DNA of 64,000 nt from NCBI RefSeq assembly GCF_051521495.1, contig NZ_CP150355.1, forward strand, positions 9,672,001 to 9,736,000, read 5' to 3'. The translations under genes and the position numbers were made by a program. Positions within the stretch are counted from its first letter, which is position 1. Every line of letters starts with the position of its first letter. A model generated the notes under the pieces. That model saw nothing but the letters and a program-made list of their open reading frames with translations, was not told where the DNA came from and did not search any database. The stretch is from Sorangium sp051521495. GTDB taxonomy: Bacteria; Myxococcota_A; Polyangia; Polyangiales; Polyangiaceae. Of this stretch, positions 1 to 8,368 are shown one piece after another.

Positions 1-228
1 GGGGAGGTCGACCGGGCCAAGCTGATCGGCCGGAGCCTCGACTCGGCGCTCGAACGACTGTCGCAGAGGGTGAAGCGCTCCTACCGCATCGTGGAAGAGG
101 CTGACCATGTGCGCGCCGAACGCATTGACTATGCGGCGAAGGGCAACCTCGCCATCCACAGCGAGAACGCCAAGATCACCGCGTCGCACCTCGTGAAAAT
201 CGACGGCGACCAGATCCAGGTAGGGTGA
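1..228 (+). CDS. DUF3540 domain protein, C-terminal part (5' end outside window)
   Basis: Open from the first base in frame 1 to TGA at 226-228, giving the last 75 residues. The visible sequence contains a basic helical stretch (RSLDSALERLSQRVKRSYR) followed by short beta-like repeats ending in SHLVKIDGDQIQVG, as in the tail of DUF3540 proteins. That family is found beside DUF2169/DUF4150 genes in type VI secretion-like modules. The stop lies 6 nt before the start of the DUF4150 PAAR-like gene, so the two are probably co-transcribed. The precise role of DUF3540 is not established; assignment rests on the tail plus the neighbour. Confidence 0.6.
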   Translation, partial: GEVDRAKLIGRSLDSALERLSQRVKRSYRIVEEADHVRAERIDYAAKGNLAIHSENAKITASHLVKIDGDQIQVG

Positions 229-234
229 CCGGAC

Positions 235-618
235 ATGTTTGCCACGACATCGGGCGGTGGACTCAACTTTGGCATCCCGGATGTTTGCCTTAATCCGCCG
301 AACATCCCCGTCCCCTATCCCAACTTTGCATCCAACAACATGGCGACGGGCGTGGCGTACAAGGTGGTTCTGGGGCGTGGCTTCGCCCACACCCTGACGA
401 CCAGCATTCCCATCTCCTCCGGCGATAACCCTGGGATTCTTGGTGGCGTGATCTCCCGTCGCAACATGGGCCCCCGGAGGCACCTCGTCCCCGTTCGTGG
501 GGTGATTTTTCAGGGGAAACCGGCGGTGCGGCTCAGCTGTACCGGCCTTCAGAATCAGATCAATTTGAACGGGACGACCATTGTCCCGAGCCAGACCAAG
601 GTTCTGTTGCTGAAATGA
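235..618 (+). CDS. DUF4150 PAAR-like protein
   Basis: 127 residues, the full length for a single PAAR-like (DUF4150) domain. Recognisable features are the N-terminal segment with FGIPDVCLNPPNIPVPYPN, a central segment SSGDNPGILGGVISRR, and a short beta-rich C-terminus. PAAR-like proteins cap the VgrG spike of type VI secretion systems and may recruit effectors. ATG at 235 follows the DUF3540 stop by 6 nt. No toxin domain is fused to it here. Family assignment is by motif; cellular role is from family knowledge. Confidence 0.85.
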   Translation: MFATTSGGGLNFGIPDVCLNPPNIPVPYPNFASNNMATGVAYKVVLGRGFAHTLTTSIPISSGDNPGILGGVISRRNMGPRRHLVPVRGVIFQGKPAVRLSCTGLQNQINLNGTTIVPSQTKVLLLK

Positions 619-686
619 CGGCCGCTCGGTCTTCCGCGAGAGCGCCCCGAGATCCCGCCCTGTTCTGACCGCTGAGGGACACCCAC

Positions 687-1157
687 GTGGCCATCGATGA
701 GCTTACCCGCATCCGCCTGGGGATCATTCAGAAGAAATACGGCGATCGCCTGGCCCGGAGCACGAGCGGCGCTAACCCGCCGGATCGGCGCAAGGTTTTC
801 ATTGATGAATTCCGGCGGATCCTGGCCGACATCTTCGTGCCCACGTTCGAAGCCATCGGCGGTGAGCTCGCCTCGTCGGGCCACGCTTATCGAATCGAGC
901 ATGACGTGGACGAGCAGACCCCCAGCATCGAGTTTCACCTCCTGCTCCGGGGCGTGCCGGCGAACGCGAACAACCTGATCCGCCTGTTCTACAACGCCGA
1001 GGCCGAGGGCGATGGAGAGGTGATCGCCGAGGTCAACGTCTACCAGACCTTGACCGAGCTCACGCGGTTCCGGGTGCTGTCTCGGGTCACCCGGGAGGTG
1101 GCGGAGCAGATGTGCGTGGACGCCATCGAGCACGTCTTCGCCTGCAACGCGCGCTGA
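687..1157 (+). CDS. Hypothetical protein downstream of PAAR-like gene
   Basis: 156 residues with a GTG start at 687 preceded by GAGGGA about 8 nt upstream. The sequence is soluble, acidic and without signal peptide or membrane segment. I do not recognise a family. It sits 68 nt after the PAAR-like gene on the same strand, in the position where type VI modules carry adaptors, chaperones or small conserved partners, so a role in the same module is plausible but not shown. It converges with the glycosyltransferase gene on the other strand. Confidence 0.65.
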   Translation: MAIDELTRIRLGIIQKKYGDRLARSTSGANPPDRRKVFIDEFRRILADIFVPTFEAIGGELASSGHAYRIEHDVDEQTPSIEFHLLLRGVPANANNLIRLFYNAEAEGDGEVIAEVNVYQTLTELTRFRVLSRVTREVAEQMCVDAIEHVFACNAR

Positions 1158-1171
1158 GCCGGCCTTCCTCG

Positions 1172-2227
1172 TCACCCTTCGCGCAGGATCCGGCGGTACG
1201 TCTCGAGGTACGCCGCCGCCGTCGTCGCGGCCGAGAAGCGCTGCTCGGCCGCGCGACGGCAGTCCGCCGGGTCGAGCCGGTCCACCCTCGCCATCGCGTC
1301 GGCCATCTCCGCGGCGCCGTCCACCAGGAACCCCGTCCGGCCGTGCTCCACGATCTCCGGCAGCGCGCCGGCGCCGCGCAGCGCGATCACCGGCGTGCCC
1401 GAGGCCAGCGCCTCCAGGGCCACGAGCGAGCTTGTCTCCTGCACCAGGCTGGGGACGAGCAGGCACCGCGCCGCCGCGAGCAGGCGGCGCTTCCGCGCGA
1501 GGCCCACGGGGCCGATGAAGCGCCGCGCAGGCCCGGGGCCGCGCAGCATCGGCAGCAGGACCTCGCGCAGATACCGCGTGTGCTCCTCGTAGCCGAACGC
1601 CTGCCCGGCGATGAGCAGCGGCACGCCGGCGCGGACCGAGGCTTCGACCGCGACGTGATAGCCCTTCTCCGGGCAGATCCGGCCGAGCGCGAGCGCGAAG
1701 CCGCGCTTGTACCGCCTCGGCCGGTAGTGCTCCAGCCGGACGCCGTTCGTGATCTCGGGCAGGAGCCGCGCCTCCGGCGGACAGGCGCGCCGCTGCGTCG
1801 CGGACACGCAGTGGAGGAACGTCCTCGGCCGCTCGAGCCGGAACACCGCAGGCGGGTAGAAGCTCGGCGGGAGGTGGAGGGTCGCGAGCACCGGCACGCC
1901 CGGCTCGGGCAGGTAGCGATCGAAATCGACGCCGTGCAGGTGGACGAGATCGATCGGACACCGCTCCAGGGCCTGGGCGATGGCGCTCCGGTGATGGATC
2001 CAGGCCCGCTCCCTGGCCGCCTCGTCGAGGACGGCACCCGGCGGGGGCGCCGGCGTGGCGACCAGCGTCCCCGCGCACGCGGAGCCCTCCGGGGCGACCA
2101 CGATCGACCGGTGGCCGCCGCGCGAGAGCGCCTCGTCGAGCATCGAGAGCACCTGCTCGACGCCGCCGACGGCGTCCGGACCCACGGGCGCGAGCGGATA
2201 GCCGACGAGCAGGACCGTCAGAGGCAC
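1172..2227 (-). CDS. Glycosyltransferase family 4 (GT-B fold)
   Basis: 351 residues. The N-terminus has the nucleotide-sugar GT-B glycine loop (VGGVEQVLSMLDEAL, about residues 20-35). The C-terminal half has an E-x7-E signature region (VQETSSLVALEALASGTPVI, about 285-305), typical of GT4 retaining transferases. The acceptor is unknown. The GTG start at 2227 overlaps the stop of the upstream PIG-L deacetylase gene by 10 nt, so the two are translationally coupled. This recalls deacetylase/glycosyltransferase pairs in glycoconjugate pathways. It is the last gene of the minus-strand glycan cluster. Confidence 0.88.
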   Translation of the reverse strand: MPLTVLLVGYPLAPVGPDAVGGVEQVLSMLDEALSRGGHRSIVVAPEGSACAGTLVATPAPPPGAVLDEAARERAWIHHRSAIAQALERCPIDLVHLHGVDFDRYLPEPGVPVLATLHLPPSFYPPAVFRLERPRTFLHCVSATQRRACPPEARLLPEITNGVRLEHYRPRRYKRGFALALGRICPEKGYHVAVEASVRAGVPLLIAGQAFGYEEHTRYLREVLLPMLRGPGPARRFIGPVGLARKRRLLAAARCLLVPSLVQETSSLVALEALASGTPVIALRGAGALPEIVEHGRTGFLVDGAAEMADAMARVDRLDPADCRRAAEQRFSAATTAAAYLETYRRILREG

Positions 2228-3084
2228 AGCTCACGCTCGAGGCCGAGGAGCGTGAGCGTCTTCGCCGCGAGCCGCCGCCAGCGCGCACCGTCGATCGGGA
2301 AGCCGAGGCGCTCGTAATGGAGCGGGCCCTCGTGCGGGGGCCTGCGGAAATCGTACGCAGGCGCCGGCCGGAAGCGCTCGACCTCCGCGCCGAACGGGGC
2401 GAGCACCTCCCGCTGGCTGGCGAAGCAGGCCAGCATGGCGCGCTTGCGCGACGCCTCCATGTCCGAGAGCCGGAGGGCGAGCTCGGGGACGCCGGGGTGC
2501 GCGATGAACTCGCCGGTGAGGAGGCGGCCGCGCGCGGCATGGTACGACGCCGCCTCGAAGATCAGCGGCGAGGTGACGCCGTTCCAGAGGGCGAGCACCG
2601 CCGCCGCATGGACTGCGAGCGCCGCCGCGTCGTGATCGGGGTGGCCGCCCTCGTACGGGTGCGTGAACACGACCTCGGGCCGCGTCCGGGCGAACAGCTC
2701 GACGAGCCGCCGGGCGATGCTCGGCGCCTCCTCGATGGCCTCCTGGTCGACCGCGCCGAAGCACCGGAGCCGCCCCGCAGACAGGTTGCCGACCGCCATC
2801 GCGCGGGTCACCTCGTCGCGCCGGAGCGCGGCGTAACGCTCGCGCCCGATGCCGGCGAGGCCCGCCGGCACGAAGCGCTCATCGCGGGGCGCCCCGTCGG
2901 TCACGTGGATCACCTCGATCGGGTTGAGCCGGCCGATCCGCGCGCCGAGCCCGATGGTCTCGTCGTCCGGATGGGCGAGCACGACGAGACAGCGCGGCGG
3001 CCGGCCGGACGAGAGCCAAGAGAACGGCGGCAACGCGAGCTCCTGTGCGCTCGGGCCCTGGCGGCGCAGCACGGCGAGGTTCAC
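2218..3084 (-). CDS. PIG-L/LmbE family N-acetylglucosaminyl deacetylase
   Basis: 288 residues from a GTG at 3084. The frame stays open upstream to 3219, but GGAGGTG lies 6-8 nt before this GTG and the upstream residues are low-complexity, so this start is preferred. Zinc-site motifs are AHPDDETIGLG (about residue 35) and the later GHPDHDAAALAVH, both standard for PIG-L deacetylases, which remove N-acetyl groups from GlcNAc-type conjugates. It is coupled to the GT4 gene downstream. Probable role: trimming an acetylated amino-sugar intermediate before or after transfer by its neighbour; substrate inferred only. Confidence 0.88.
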   Translation of the reverse strand: MNLAVLRRQGPSAQELALPPFSWLSSGRPPRCLVVLAHPDDETIGLGARIGRLNPIEVIHVTDGAPRDERFVPAGLAGIGRERYAALRRDEVTRAMAVGNLSAGRLRCFGAVDQEAIEEAPSIARRLVELFARTRPEVVFTHPYEGGHPDHDAAALAVHAAAVLALWNGVTSPLIFEAASYHAARGRLLTGEFIAHPGVPELALRLSDMEASRKRAMLACFASQREVLAPFGAEVERFRPAPAYDFRRPPHEGPLHYERLGFPIDGARWRRLAAKTLTLLGLERELCL

Positions 3085-3365
3085 GACAGCACCTCCGTGG
3101 ACCCCGCGCGCCTGCCGCGCAGCCGGGTGCGGGGCTCGGGTCGTCTCCCCGGGGTGCCGCGGTGCTCCTCGGGTCTCCTCTTTCGCTTCGGCGTGCTCGC
3201 GACGTGGGACATGAGCCACCTGGACTGCAACTGGTCAGGTCGCCCTGACGCAGAACGCAGCGACCTTCACGGTACCAAACGGCGACGCGGCGCGCCAGAC
3301 GGCGCGTGAAAGCGCGGACGGACGGGCAAGCGCGTGCCGTTCCGTGCGTGGCGCGCGGCGTCGTA
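3085..3365 (-). other. Gap inside the glycan cluster
   Basis: 281 nt between the glycosidase stop and the PIG-L start. I see no convincing gene and no clear terminator. Open frames here have no family features. A promoter for the PIG-L/GT4 pair could lie here. Confidence 0.4.
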
Positions 3366-4250
3366 TCATCCGTAGCGCCGCGTCATCCGCGCGCAGAACT
3401 CGGCGAACTCCTCGATCCGCTGCGGAGGGCTCGTGTGGTGGGGTCGGACGCCGGCGTGCTCCGGGGTGAAGCAGTAGGTCAGGGTCACCTCGAACGGCTC
3501 GAGCGCCTTCATCTGCCTGTCGAACCAGGCCTCCGCGCCGGGGCGGAAGCTGTCGGCCCAGCTCAGGCCCGTGCGGAGGTGGCGCACCCCGAGCTCCTTC
3601 AGCCACGTCACCGCGTCGTCGAGCCGGTGATCCTCGAAGTGGAACCACTGGCACAGACCGAATTCAGGGGTGTACTCGGGGAAGAGCCGCAGAGCGCGCT
3701 TGGGCGTCCCGTCCTCGCGGAGCAGGCCCATGTAGAAATGCCGGTAATACGACGAGCCCTCGGCCTCGCGGTGCCGGGTCGTCGCCGGCCACGCGCGCGG
3801 CAGATCGAAGAGGCTGTACCAGTGGACCCGCTCGACCTTGCCGCGGAGCAGCTCGGCGCTCCGCCGGAGGCCGAACTCCTGCACCTCCTCGGCGCCGAAC
3901 GAGGAGACGCCGATCTCGGTGATCCAGATCGGCCTGTCGGTCACCGCGCGGATCTCGTCGAGCTTGCGGGGCCACTCGTGGATCTGCCACTGGTTCCAGT
4001 CGAGCGGGAAGCCGTGCACCGCGACCACTTCGACGTGCTCGAGCACGCCCTGCCGTCCCATGTTGGCGATGAACCCGGGATCGATCGGCGAGATGCCGCC
4101 CAGCACCCGCGGAAGCCAGTGGCGCTCGCTCCGGATCGCGTCCGCGGCGAGCTTCACCATGGATCCATAGGTCGTCCACTCGGGATCGATCTCGAAATCC
4201 CAGTGCGACTTGTTGTTGGGCTCGTTCCAGAGCATCACCGCCTCGATCAC
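3366..4250 (-). CDS. Glycosidase-like (beta-xylosidase-type) TIM-barrel protein with permuted order
   Basis: 294 residues from GTG at 4250, whose GTGA overlaps the methyltransferase stop by 4 nt. The longer frame upstream to 4421 is a shadow of that gene. Residue 6 onward reads VMLWNEPNNKSHWDF, the acid/base Glu segment normally found mid-barrel in clan-A glycosidases. PIWITEIGVSSFG (about residue 110) resembles the nucleophile strand. The C-terminal third (from about residue 205: WLKELGVRHLRTGLSWADSF through FAEFCARMTRRYG) looks like the first strands of such a barrel, normally preceding the NEP motif. The order therefore appears circularly permuted. Function is probably hydrolysis or binding of a glycan made by the cluster; I recall similar proteins annotated as beta-xylosidase. 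Confidence 0.75.
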   Translation of the reverse strand: MIEAVMLWNEPNNKSHWDFEIDPEWTTYGSMVKLAADAIRSERHWLPRVLGGISPIDPGFIANMGRQGVLEHVEVVAVHGFPLDWNQWQIHEWPRKLDEIRAVTDRPIWITEIGVSSFGAEEVQEFGLRRSAELLRGKVERVHWYSLFDLPRAWPATTRHREAEGSSYYRHFYMGLLREDGTPKRALRLFPEYTPEFGLCQWFHFEDHRLDDAVTWLKELGVRHLRTGLSWADSFRPGAEAWFDRQMKALEPFEVTLTYCFTPEHAGVRPHHTSPPQRIEEFAEFCARMTRRYG

Positions 4251-5050
4251 GCCTGCTCTCCCTTCGCGAAAGCTCGCCTCGCCGGATAGACGACGCCAGG
4301 CGGACGACCGTCGGCCCTCTCGCGCCGGCGGCAGAGGTAGACCTCGGTCTCGGGGTGATCCACGATCTCGAAGCCAGCGCTCCGCAGCATCGCCTCGGCG
4401 CAGGCCCGGTTGGGCACCCACCAGTTGGTCGGGTCGTGCGCATAGCTGTGCTCCACGAAATGGAGCCGGGGATAGCCCGCCTCGTCGAAGATCCGCTCCT
4501 CGGAGAAGGGGAAATCGTCCTCCAGCGGCGCCACCTCCGCGCTGCCGCGCTGCATGCTCTGGAAGACCAGCGTGTGCCCGACCACGTGCTCGTGCAGCAG
4601 GTCGAGCGCGAGGAGCGGGTGGCGGAGGTGGTACAGGACGCCCATGAAGAGCACGAGATCGAAGCGCTCTCCGAGACTGCCCACGTCGTACACGGAGAGG
4701 TTACGGAACTCGATGTCCGCCCCGGAGACCTCCGCGGCGAAGCGCGCCTGCGCCAGGTAGTCCTCGTCGCTGTCGATCCCGAGGACGCGCGCCGCCCCGC
4801 GCCGCTTCATCTCGAGCGCGTAGAAGCCGGCATTGCACCCGATATCGAGGACCGTCTTGCCCGTGAGGTCCGCCGGGAGGGCGTGGGCGAAGCCCCTCCA
4901 TTTGAACGCGGGATAATCGCCCAGGAAATGGTCGGGCGCCGTCTTCACCCCGCCCAGATCGATGTTGTGGAACCACGGCCCGAGCCCGCGCACGCGCTCC
5001 TGGATCTGCTCCCGCGTCCACGTCGCCGCTGCCCCGATGCACCTCTCCAT
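4247..5050 (-). CDS. SAM-dependent methyltransferase (CmoB/DUF1698-like)
   Basis: 267 residues. Class I methyltransferase motif I is VLDIGCNAGFYALEMKRRGA (about residues 70-90), followed by the acidic GIDSDEDYL loop and FDLVLFMGVLYHLRHPL (motif II/III). The N-terminal helix (REQIQERVRGLGPWFHNIDL) and the WWVPNR segment resemble CmoB-type methyltransferases rather than plain sugar O-methyltransferases. It sits between the nucleotidyltransferase (11-nt gap) and the glycosidase (4-nt overlap), so its substrate is likely a sugar or glycan intermediate, by inference from context. Confidence 0.85.
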   Translation of the reverse strand: MERCIGAAATWTREQIQERVRGLGPWFHNIDLGGVKTAPDHFLGDYPAFKWRGFAHALPADLTGKTVLDIGCNAGFYALEMKRRGAARVLGIDSDEDYLAQARFAAEVSGADIEFRNLSVYDVGSLGERFDLVLFMGVLYHLRHPLLALDLLHEHVVGHTLVFQSMQRGSAEVAPLEDDFPFSEERIFDEAGYPRLHFVEHSYAHDPTNWWVPNRACAEAMLRSAGFEIVDHPETEVYLCRRRERADGRPPGVVYPARRAFAKGEQA

Positions 5051-5061
5051 GGCTCATCCCT

Positions 5062-5790
5062 TCACGCTGCGATGCCGCTGAGGAGCTGGATGGCCTCGTG
5101 GTAGCCGTGCAGCGTCCCCACGTCGACATAGGCCTCGCCGGCGCGCACGGCGCGCGCGCTGCCGCCGCGCGCGAGGTACTCGTTCACCAGCGTCCCGATG
5201 TACGGGTCCTCCCGCCCGCGCTCGCACCAGAGCTCGTGGAGCTCCTGCATCACCGCCCCCGTGAGCTTGAAGGCGCCCCAGACCCACCGCGAGCGCGCGC
5301 TCGGCTGCTTGACCTGGATCTCGAGCACCCGGCCCTCTTCATCGGTGACGACCGCGTCGAAGAGCTCCGGGCGCTCGACCGGAAAGAGCAGGAACGAGAG
5401 CCCCCCTCCGCCGAGCGAGCAGAGCCCGTGCTCCGGGAACCACACCGTGTCGGGGAGCCCCACGAGGACGTCCTCCTCCGGCCGGATCCAGGGGAGCGAC
5501 CGGAAGATGGCGTCGCAGAGCCCGGCGGCGATCGGCTGCACCACATAGCAGATGTGCGCCGGCCCCACGCTCGCGCCGTAGTACTCGACGATATCCGACT
5601 TGCCGGGCGAGATCACCATGCAGAGCCGGGTGGCGCCGGCGAGGACCATCCGGTCGATGAGGTACTCGCTGACCGCGCGCGGCCGCTCCACGTCGCCGTC
5701 CCTGCGCGTCCCCACCGGGAGCAGCTCCTTCGAGAACGCGAGCGGCTGGATCCTGCTCCCCAGGCCCGCCGCCGGAATCACTCCCCACAT
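5062..5790 (-). CDS. Sugar-1-phosphate nucleotidyltransferase
   Basis: 242 residues from ATG at 5790, preceded by GGAGGGAGGGAGCG. The frame extends far upstream but only as a shadow of the CgeB-type gene. The N-terminal signature is VIPAAGLGSRIQPLAFSKEL, with GxGxR for NTP binding and a Lys (SKELLPVG) as in glucose-1-phosphate thymidylyl/uridylyltransferases. GLPDTVWFPEHGL is the sugar-binding loop. EAYVDVGTLHGYHEA near the C-terminus is the usual closing motif. It would activate a sugar for the cluster's glycosyltransferases. It overlaps the upstream gene by 13 nt. Confidence 0.9.
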   Translation of the reverse strand: MWGVIPAAGLGSRIQPLAFSKELLPVGTRRDGDVERPRAVSEYLIDRMVLAGATRLCMVISPGKSDIVEYYGASVGPAHICYVVQPIAAGLCDAIFRSLPWIRPEEDVLVGLPDTVWFPEHGLCSLGGGGLSFLLFPVERPELFDAVVTDEEGRVLEIQVKQPSARSRWVWGAFKLTGAVMQELHELWCERGREDPYIGTLVNEYLARGGSARAVRAGEAYVDVGTLHGYHEAIQLLSGIAA

Positions 5791-6911
5791 CGCTCCCTCC
5801 CTCCGTCGATTCCGTTCCATGAGCCGACCTCGACGCCGGCTCGATGCGCCGAGACCGACTCGAGAATGGCCACGAGCTCCGCCGCGCGCCGCGCCGCGCT
5901 GTGCTCCGCGAGCACCCGCTCCCGCGCGGCGCGGGCGATGGCCGCGATCTCGCCCGCCGGGAGCGAGAGCGCCGCGACCGCCTCGTCCGTGGTCGTCGCC
6001 ACGAGGATCTCCCTCCCCGGCGTGAAGAACCGGTCGAGCCCCTCCCAGCCGTCGCTCAGGATCGGCGTCCCGCAGGCGGCGGCCTCGAAGAGCCGCCCGG
6101 AAGGGCAGTAGCCCATCGCCGCCATCGCCCCCCGCGTCACGTTGAGCGTCAGCGGCGAGGAGCCATAGAACGCCGGGTGATCCGGCGGCGCGACGTGGCG
6201 CAGGTAATAGACGTTCTGCGCCCACGGGAAGTCCTCGGGATAGAGCGAGCCCCCGATCACGAACCGCTTCTCGGGCAGCCGCCTGGCCGCCTCGAGGAAG
6301 AGGCGGGAGAGCGCCGCCTGCCGGTCGGCGGCGTACGTGCCGAGGTACGAGAGATCCCCGCGGAAGCCGTCCCGCGGCGGGACGGGGCGGTGCACCGCCG
6401 GGTCCGCGCTGCCGTAGAGCGGGAACACCCGCCGGGCGCCGAGCTTCGCCTTCAGCTGATCGAGCGCAGCGCCGCCGGTGTAGCTGAGCACGCAGTCGAA
6501 ATCGACGAGCCCTCGAGGGCCGATGTAGCCGACCGGCTGCCCGGCCTGGATCCGGTCGAGCGTCACCGGCGTGTCGAGATCGTAGAAGACCTTGAGCGCG
6601 CCGGACTCGAGGACCACGTCGGTCGCGCGGCCGCCGTCGGGGCAGTACGACGTCACCATCGCCGCGTCGGCCTCCCGGACGGCGCGCCGGGCCTCGGGGA
6701 GGACGTCCTCGAACTCGGCGTAGAGCCGGAGCTCGTTGCCGTGCGAGAGCGCGCTCAGATCCCGGTGCGCGGCGTAATACGGGACGTCGCGCTCGAAGAA
6801 CGTGACGTGGTGTCCGGCCCGCCCGAGGGCGGAGACGACGCCGCGCCACAGGGTGGCGTGGCCGTTGCCCCAGGACGAGCTGATCGTCAGACCGAAGATG
6901 ACGAGCCTCAT
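5778..6911 (-). CDS. CgeB-type glycosyltransferase
   Basis: 377 residues from ATG at 6911 with GAGGAGG about 9 nt upstream; the open frame further upstream overlaps another gene and is not coding. MRLVIFGLTISSSWGNGHA starts the first Rossmann domain. YLGTYAADRQAALSRLFLEA and GRLFEAAACGTPILSDGWEG match the CgeB/DUF3880 glycosyltransferase layout, with a C-terminal donor-binding Glu region. Genes of this type recur with the nucleotidyltransferase, methyltransferase and glycosidase seen downstream. Donor and acceptor unknown. Confidence 0.88.
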   Translation of the reverse strand: MRLVIFGLTISSSWGNGHATLWRGVVSALGRAGHHVTFFERDVPYYAAHRDLSALSHGNELRLYAEFEDVLPEARRAVREADAAMVTSYCPDGGRATDVVLESGALKVFYDLDTPVTLDRIQAGQPVGYIGPRGLVDFDCVLSYTGGAALDQLKAKLGARRVFPLYGSADPAVHRPVPPRDGFRGDLSYLGTYAADRQAALSRLFLEAARRLPEKRFVIGGSLYPEDFPWAQNVYYLRHVAPPDHPAFYGSSPLTLNVTRGAMAAMGYCPSGRLFEAAACGTPILSDGWEGLDRFFTPGREILVATTTDEAVAALSLPAGEIAAIARAARERVLAEHSAARRAAELVAILESVSAHRAGVEVGSWNGIDGGRERCGE

Positions 6912-6928
6912 GGCGGAGCGGACCTCCT

Positions 6929-7885
6929 CTATGCCTGCGCCTCCAGCGCCGACGGCCTGCCCGGCTCGCCGAGGATCATCGCCTCCACCTCGGGGCGGCA
7001 GCGGATCCGCGGCAGGAGCGCCCTTGCCTCGGGCCGGAGGCGGCGGAGCGTATAGGCCACCTTGGCGCGGGTGTGCTCGGGCCCGTAGCCGTCGAGGAAC
7101 CCCGCGCTGTTCAGCGAGAAGAACGAGAGCGCGTCGGCGTCGTTGAGCAAGGCGAGCTCGGCGTCGTTCCCCGGCCGCTCGTGCGACGCCACCAGGGCGC
7201 CGATCCGCTCGAGGACGTCCGGCGGGAGCCCGACGCCGTCGAGCGCGGCGCGCGCCAGCTCCGCCCCGCGCCGGGCGTGCTCGTCCTTGAATGCCTGGTA
7301 GTCGGGGGCGCGGTGCTCGATCCGGACGTCCGCCTCGGAGACGAGCCGCTCCACGTCGTGGAAGAGCGCCGCCGCCTGGACGGCGACGCCGGCGCGCGGA
7401 TCGAGGCGGAGCATCCATTGCCAGACGTCGATCGCATGATCGTAATCGGCGCGGACGAGCGGCCTGTCGAGATCGTGGAGCTCCCGGTGCCGCCCGAGGA
7501 TCCGGGCGAAGACCGCGGTCGCGGAGGCGAGGTTCCTCCTGCGGATGAAGCGCTGACACCGGGTGAGGACCTCGTAGGCGGCGCGCGCGGCGCCCGCTCG
7601 ATCGAGCCCCTCGAGCCGGAGGCCGAAGGGGCCGCGGGCGTCGAGCGCGTGAAGGCCGGTGTCGAGCGCCCACAGGTCGAGCGCCGAGGAGCGCCACGCG
7701 CGGGCGTCGACGACAGCGTGTAGCGCATCCCCGGACGGGCCGGATACGCCGCTCTCGATCTCCACATCGGGGAACTCCCCGGAGAGCGCCGCCGTGTCGG
7801 ACGCGGAGAGGAGCGGTGGCCCGCAGGCCGACGGTTCATCGCTGCTCGAAGGGGAGCCTTGAATGAGGATCAGGCGCTTGAGCAT
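6929..7885 (-). CDS. HD-domain phosphohydrolase-like protein
   Basis: 318 residues. The HD-type metal site is visible as HAIDVWQWML, AALFHDVERL, KDEHARRGAELA and SHERPGNDAELALLNDADAL, spaced as in HD phosphohydrolases. The N-terminal 90 residues lack a recognised domain. It is the first gene of the minus-strand glycan cluster and ends 17 nt before the CgeB-type start. Possible roles are nucleotide hydrolysis or regulation of the cluster; no substrate can be assigned from sequence. Confidence 0.75.
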   Translation of the reverse strand: MLKRLILIQGSPSSSDEPSACGPPLLSASDTAALSGEFPDVEIESGVSGPSGDALHAVVDARAWRSSALDLWALDTGLHALDARGPFGLRLEGLDRAGAARAAYEVLTRCQRFIRRRNLASATAVFARILGRHRELHDLDRPLVRADYDHAIDVWQWMLRLDPRAGVAVQAAALFHDVERLVSEADVRIEHRAPDYQAFKDEHARRGAELARAALDGVGLPPDVLERIGALVASHERPGNDAELALLNDADALSFFSLNSAGFLDGYGPEHTRAKVAYTLRRLRPEARALLPRIRCRPEVEAMILGEPGRPSALEAQA

Positions 7886-8140
7886 GAGCGTGCGCTCTTC
7901 CGTCAGGCACGGGCATAGAGCTCGACACAGCTTCCGCGAGAAGCTGCCGCGGACGAACCAGGATTACAGGTGGTGAACCTATCGCCGCGGTCCTCACCGC
8001 ACCATCGCGGAAATTCCGTAGAGCAACGTCGGGAAAGAAATGAGCGCGAGACGTGGGATCGCCGTAGCCGAGCCAGCCGCGGCCATTTCCTCGGAACCGC
8101 CCCGAGCCGCGGCGTCCGCCTCGCTGCCGCGCGGGCACGA

Positions 8141-8168
8141 CAGCCGCACCTCGTCCGAGGTGCGGCTG
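8141..8168. repeat. Perfect 13-bp inverted repeat, 2-nt spacer
   Basis: The arm CAGCCGCACCTCG is followed by TC and then its exact reverse complement. No T-tract follows, so it is not a standard terminator. The near-palindromic form and position in a divergent promoter region fit a dimeric regulator operator, but this is inference. Confidence 0.6.
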
Positions 8169-8326
8169 CAGACGTAGCCGCGCTCGAGACGTGTCGAACC
8201 GAGGGGGCATCGTCTACGCTGCTCGTGTCTTGAGGGCGCGCTGGCGTAGCTGCCGCGCCATCGCCGCGCGCGGGGTCGCTCCGAGGCGCGCGGGGCACGG
8301 GTGCAGGCGCGGCACGGCGATGGATG

Positions 8327-8356
8327 CGTCTGGTTCCACCCGGCTCGAACCAGACG
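8327..8356 (+). promoter_or_regulatory. 10-bp inverted repeat just upstream of the GAF-STAS start
   Basis: CGTCTGGTTC and GAACCAGACG are separated by 10 nt and end 12 nt before the ATG at 8369. It could be an operator or a leader-mRNA hairpin hiding the ribosome binding site. Confidence 0.5.
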
Positions 8357-8368
8357 TAGCATGGACGG

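Larger units (their letters stand above)
7886..8368. other. Divergent intergenic region between glycan cluster and GAF-STAS gene
   Basis: 483 nt separating divergently transcribed genes, so both promoters should be here. I see no supported gene. It contains two inverted repeats, annotated separately. No -35/-10 pair could be assigned with confidence. Confidence 0.5.

Noticed and set aside
5791..6849. Long N-terminal extension of the nucleotidyltransferase frame
   Set aside because: It overlaps the CgeB-type gene in another frame and is Arg/Pro-rich; a strong ribosome binding site precedes ATG 5790.
8141..8168. Rho-independent terminator
   Set aside because: No T-tract, and it lies between divergent genes where no transcript needs to end.
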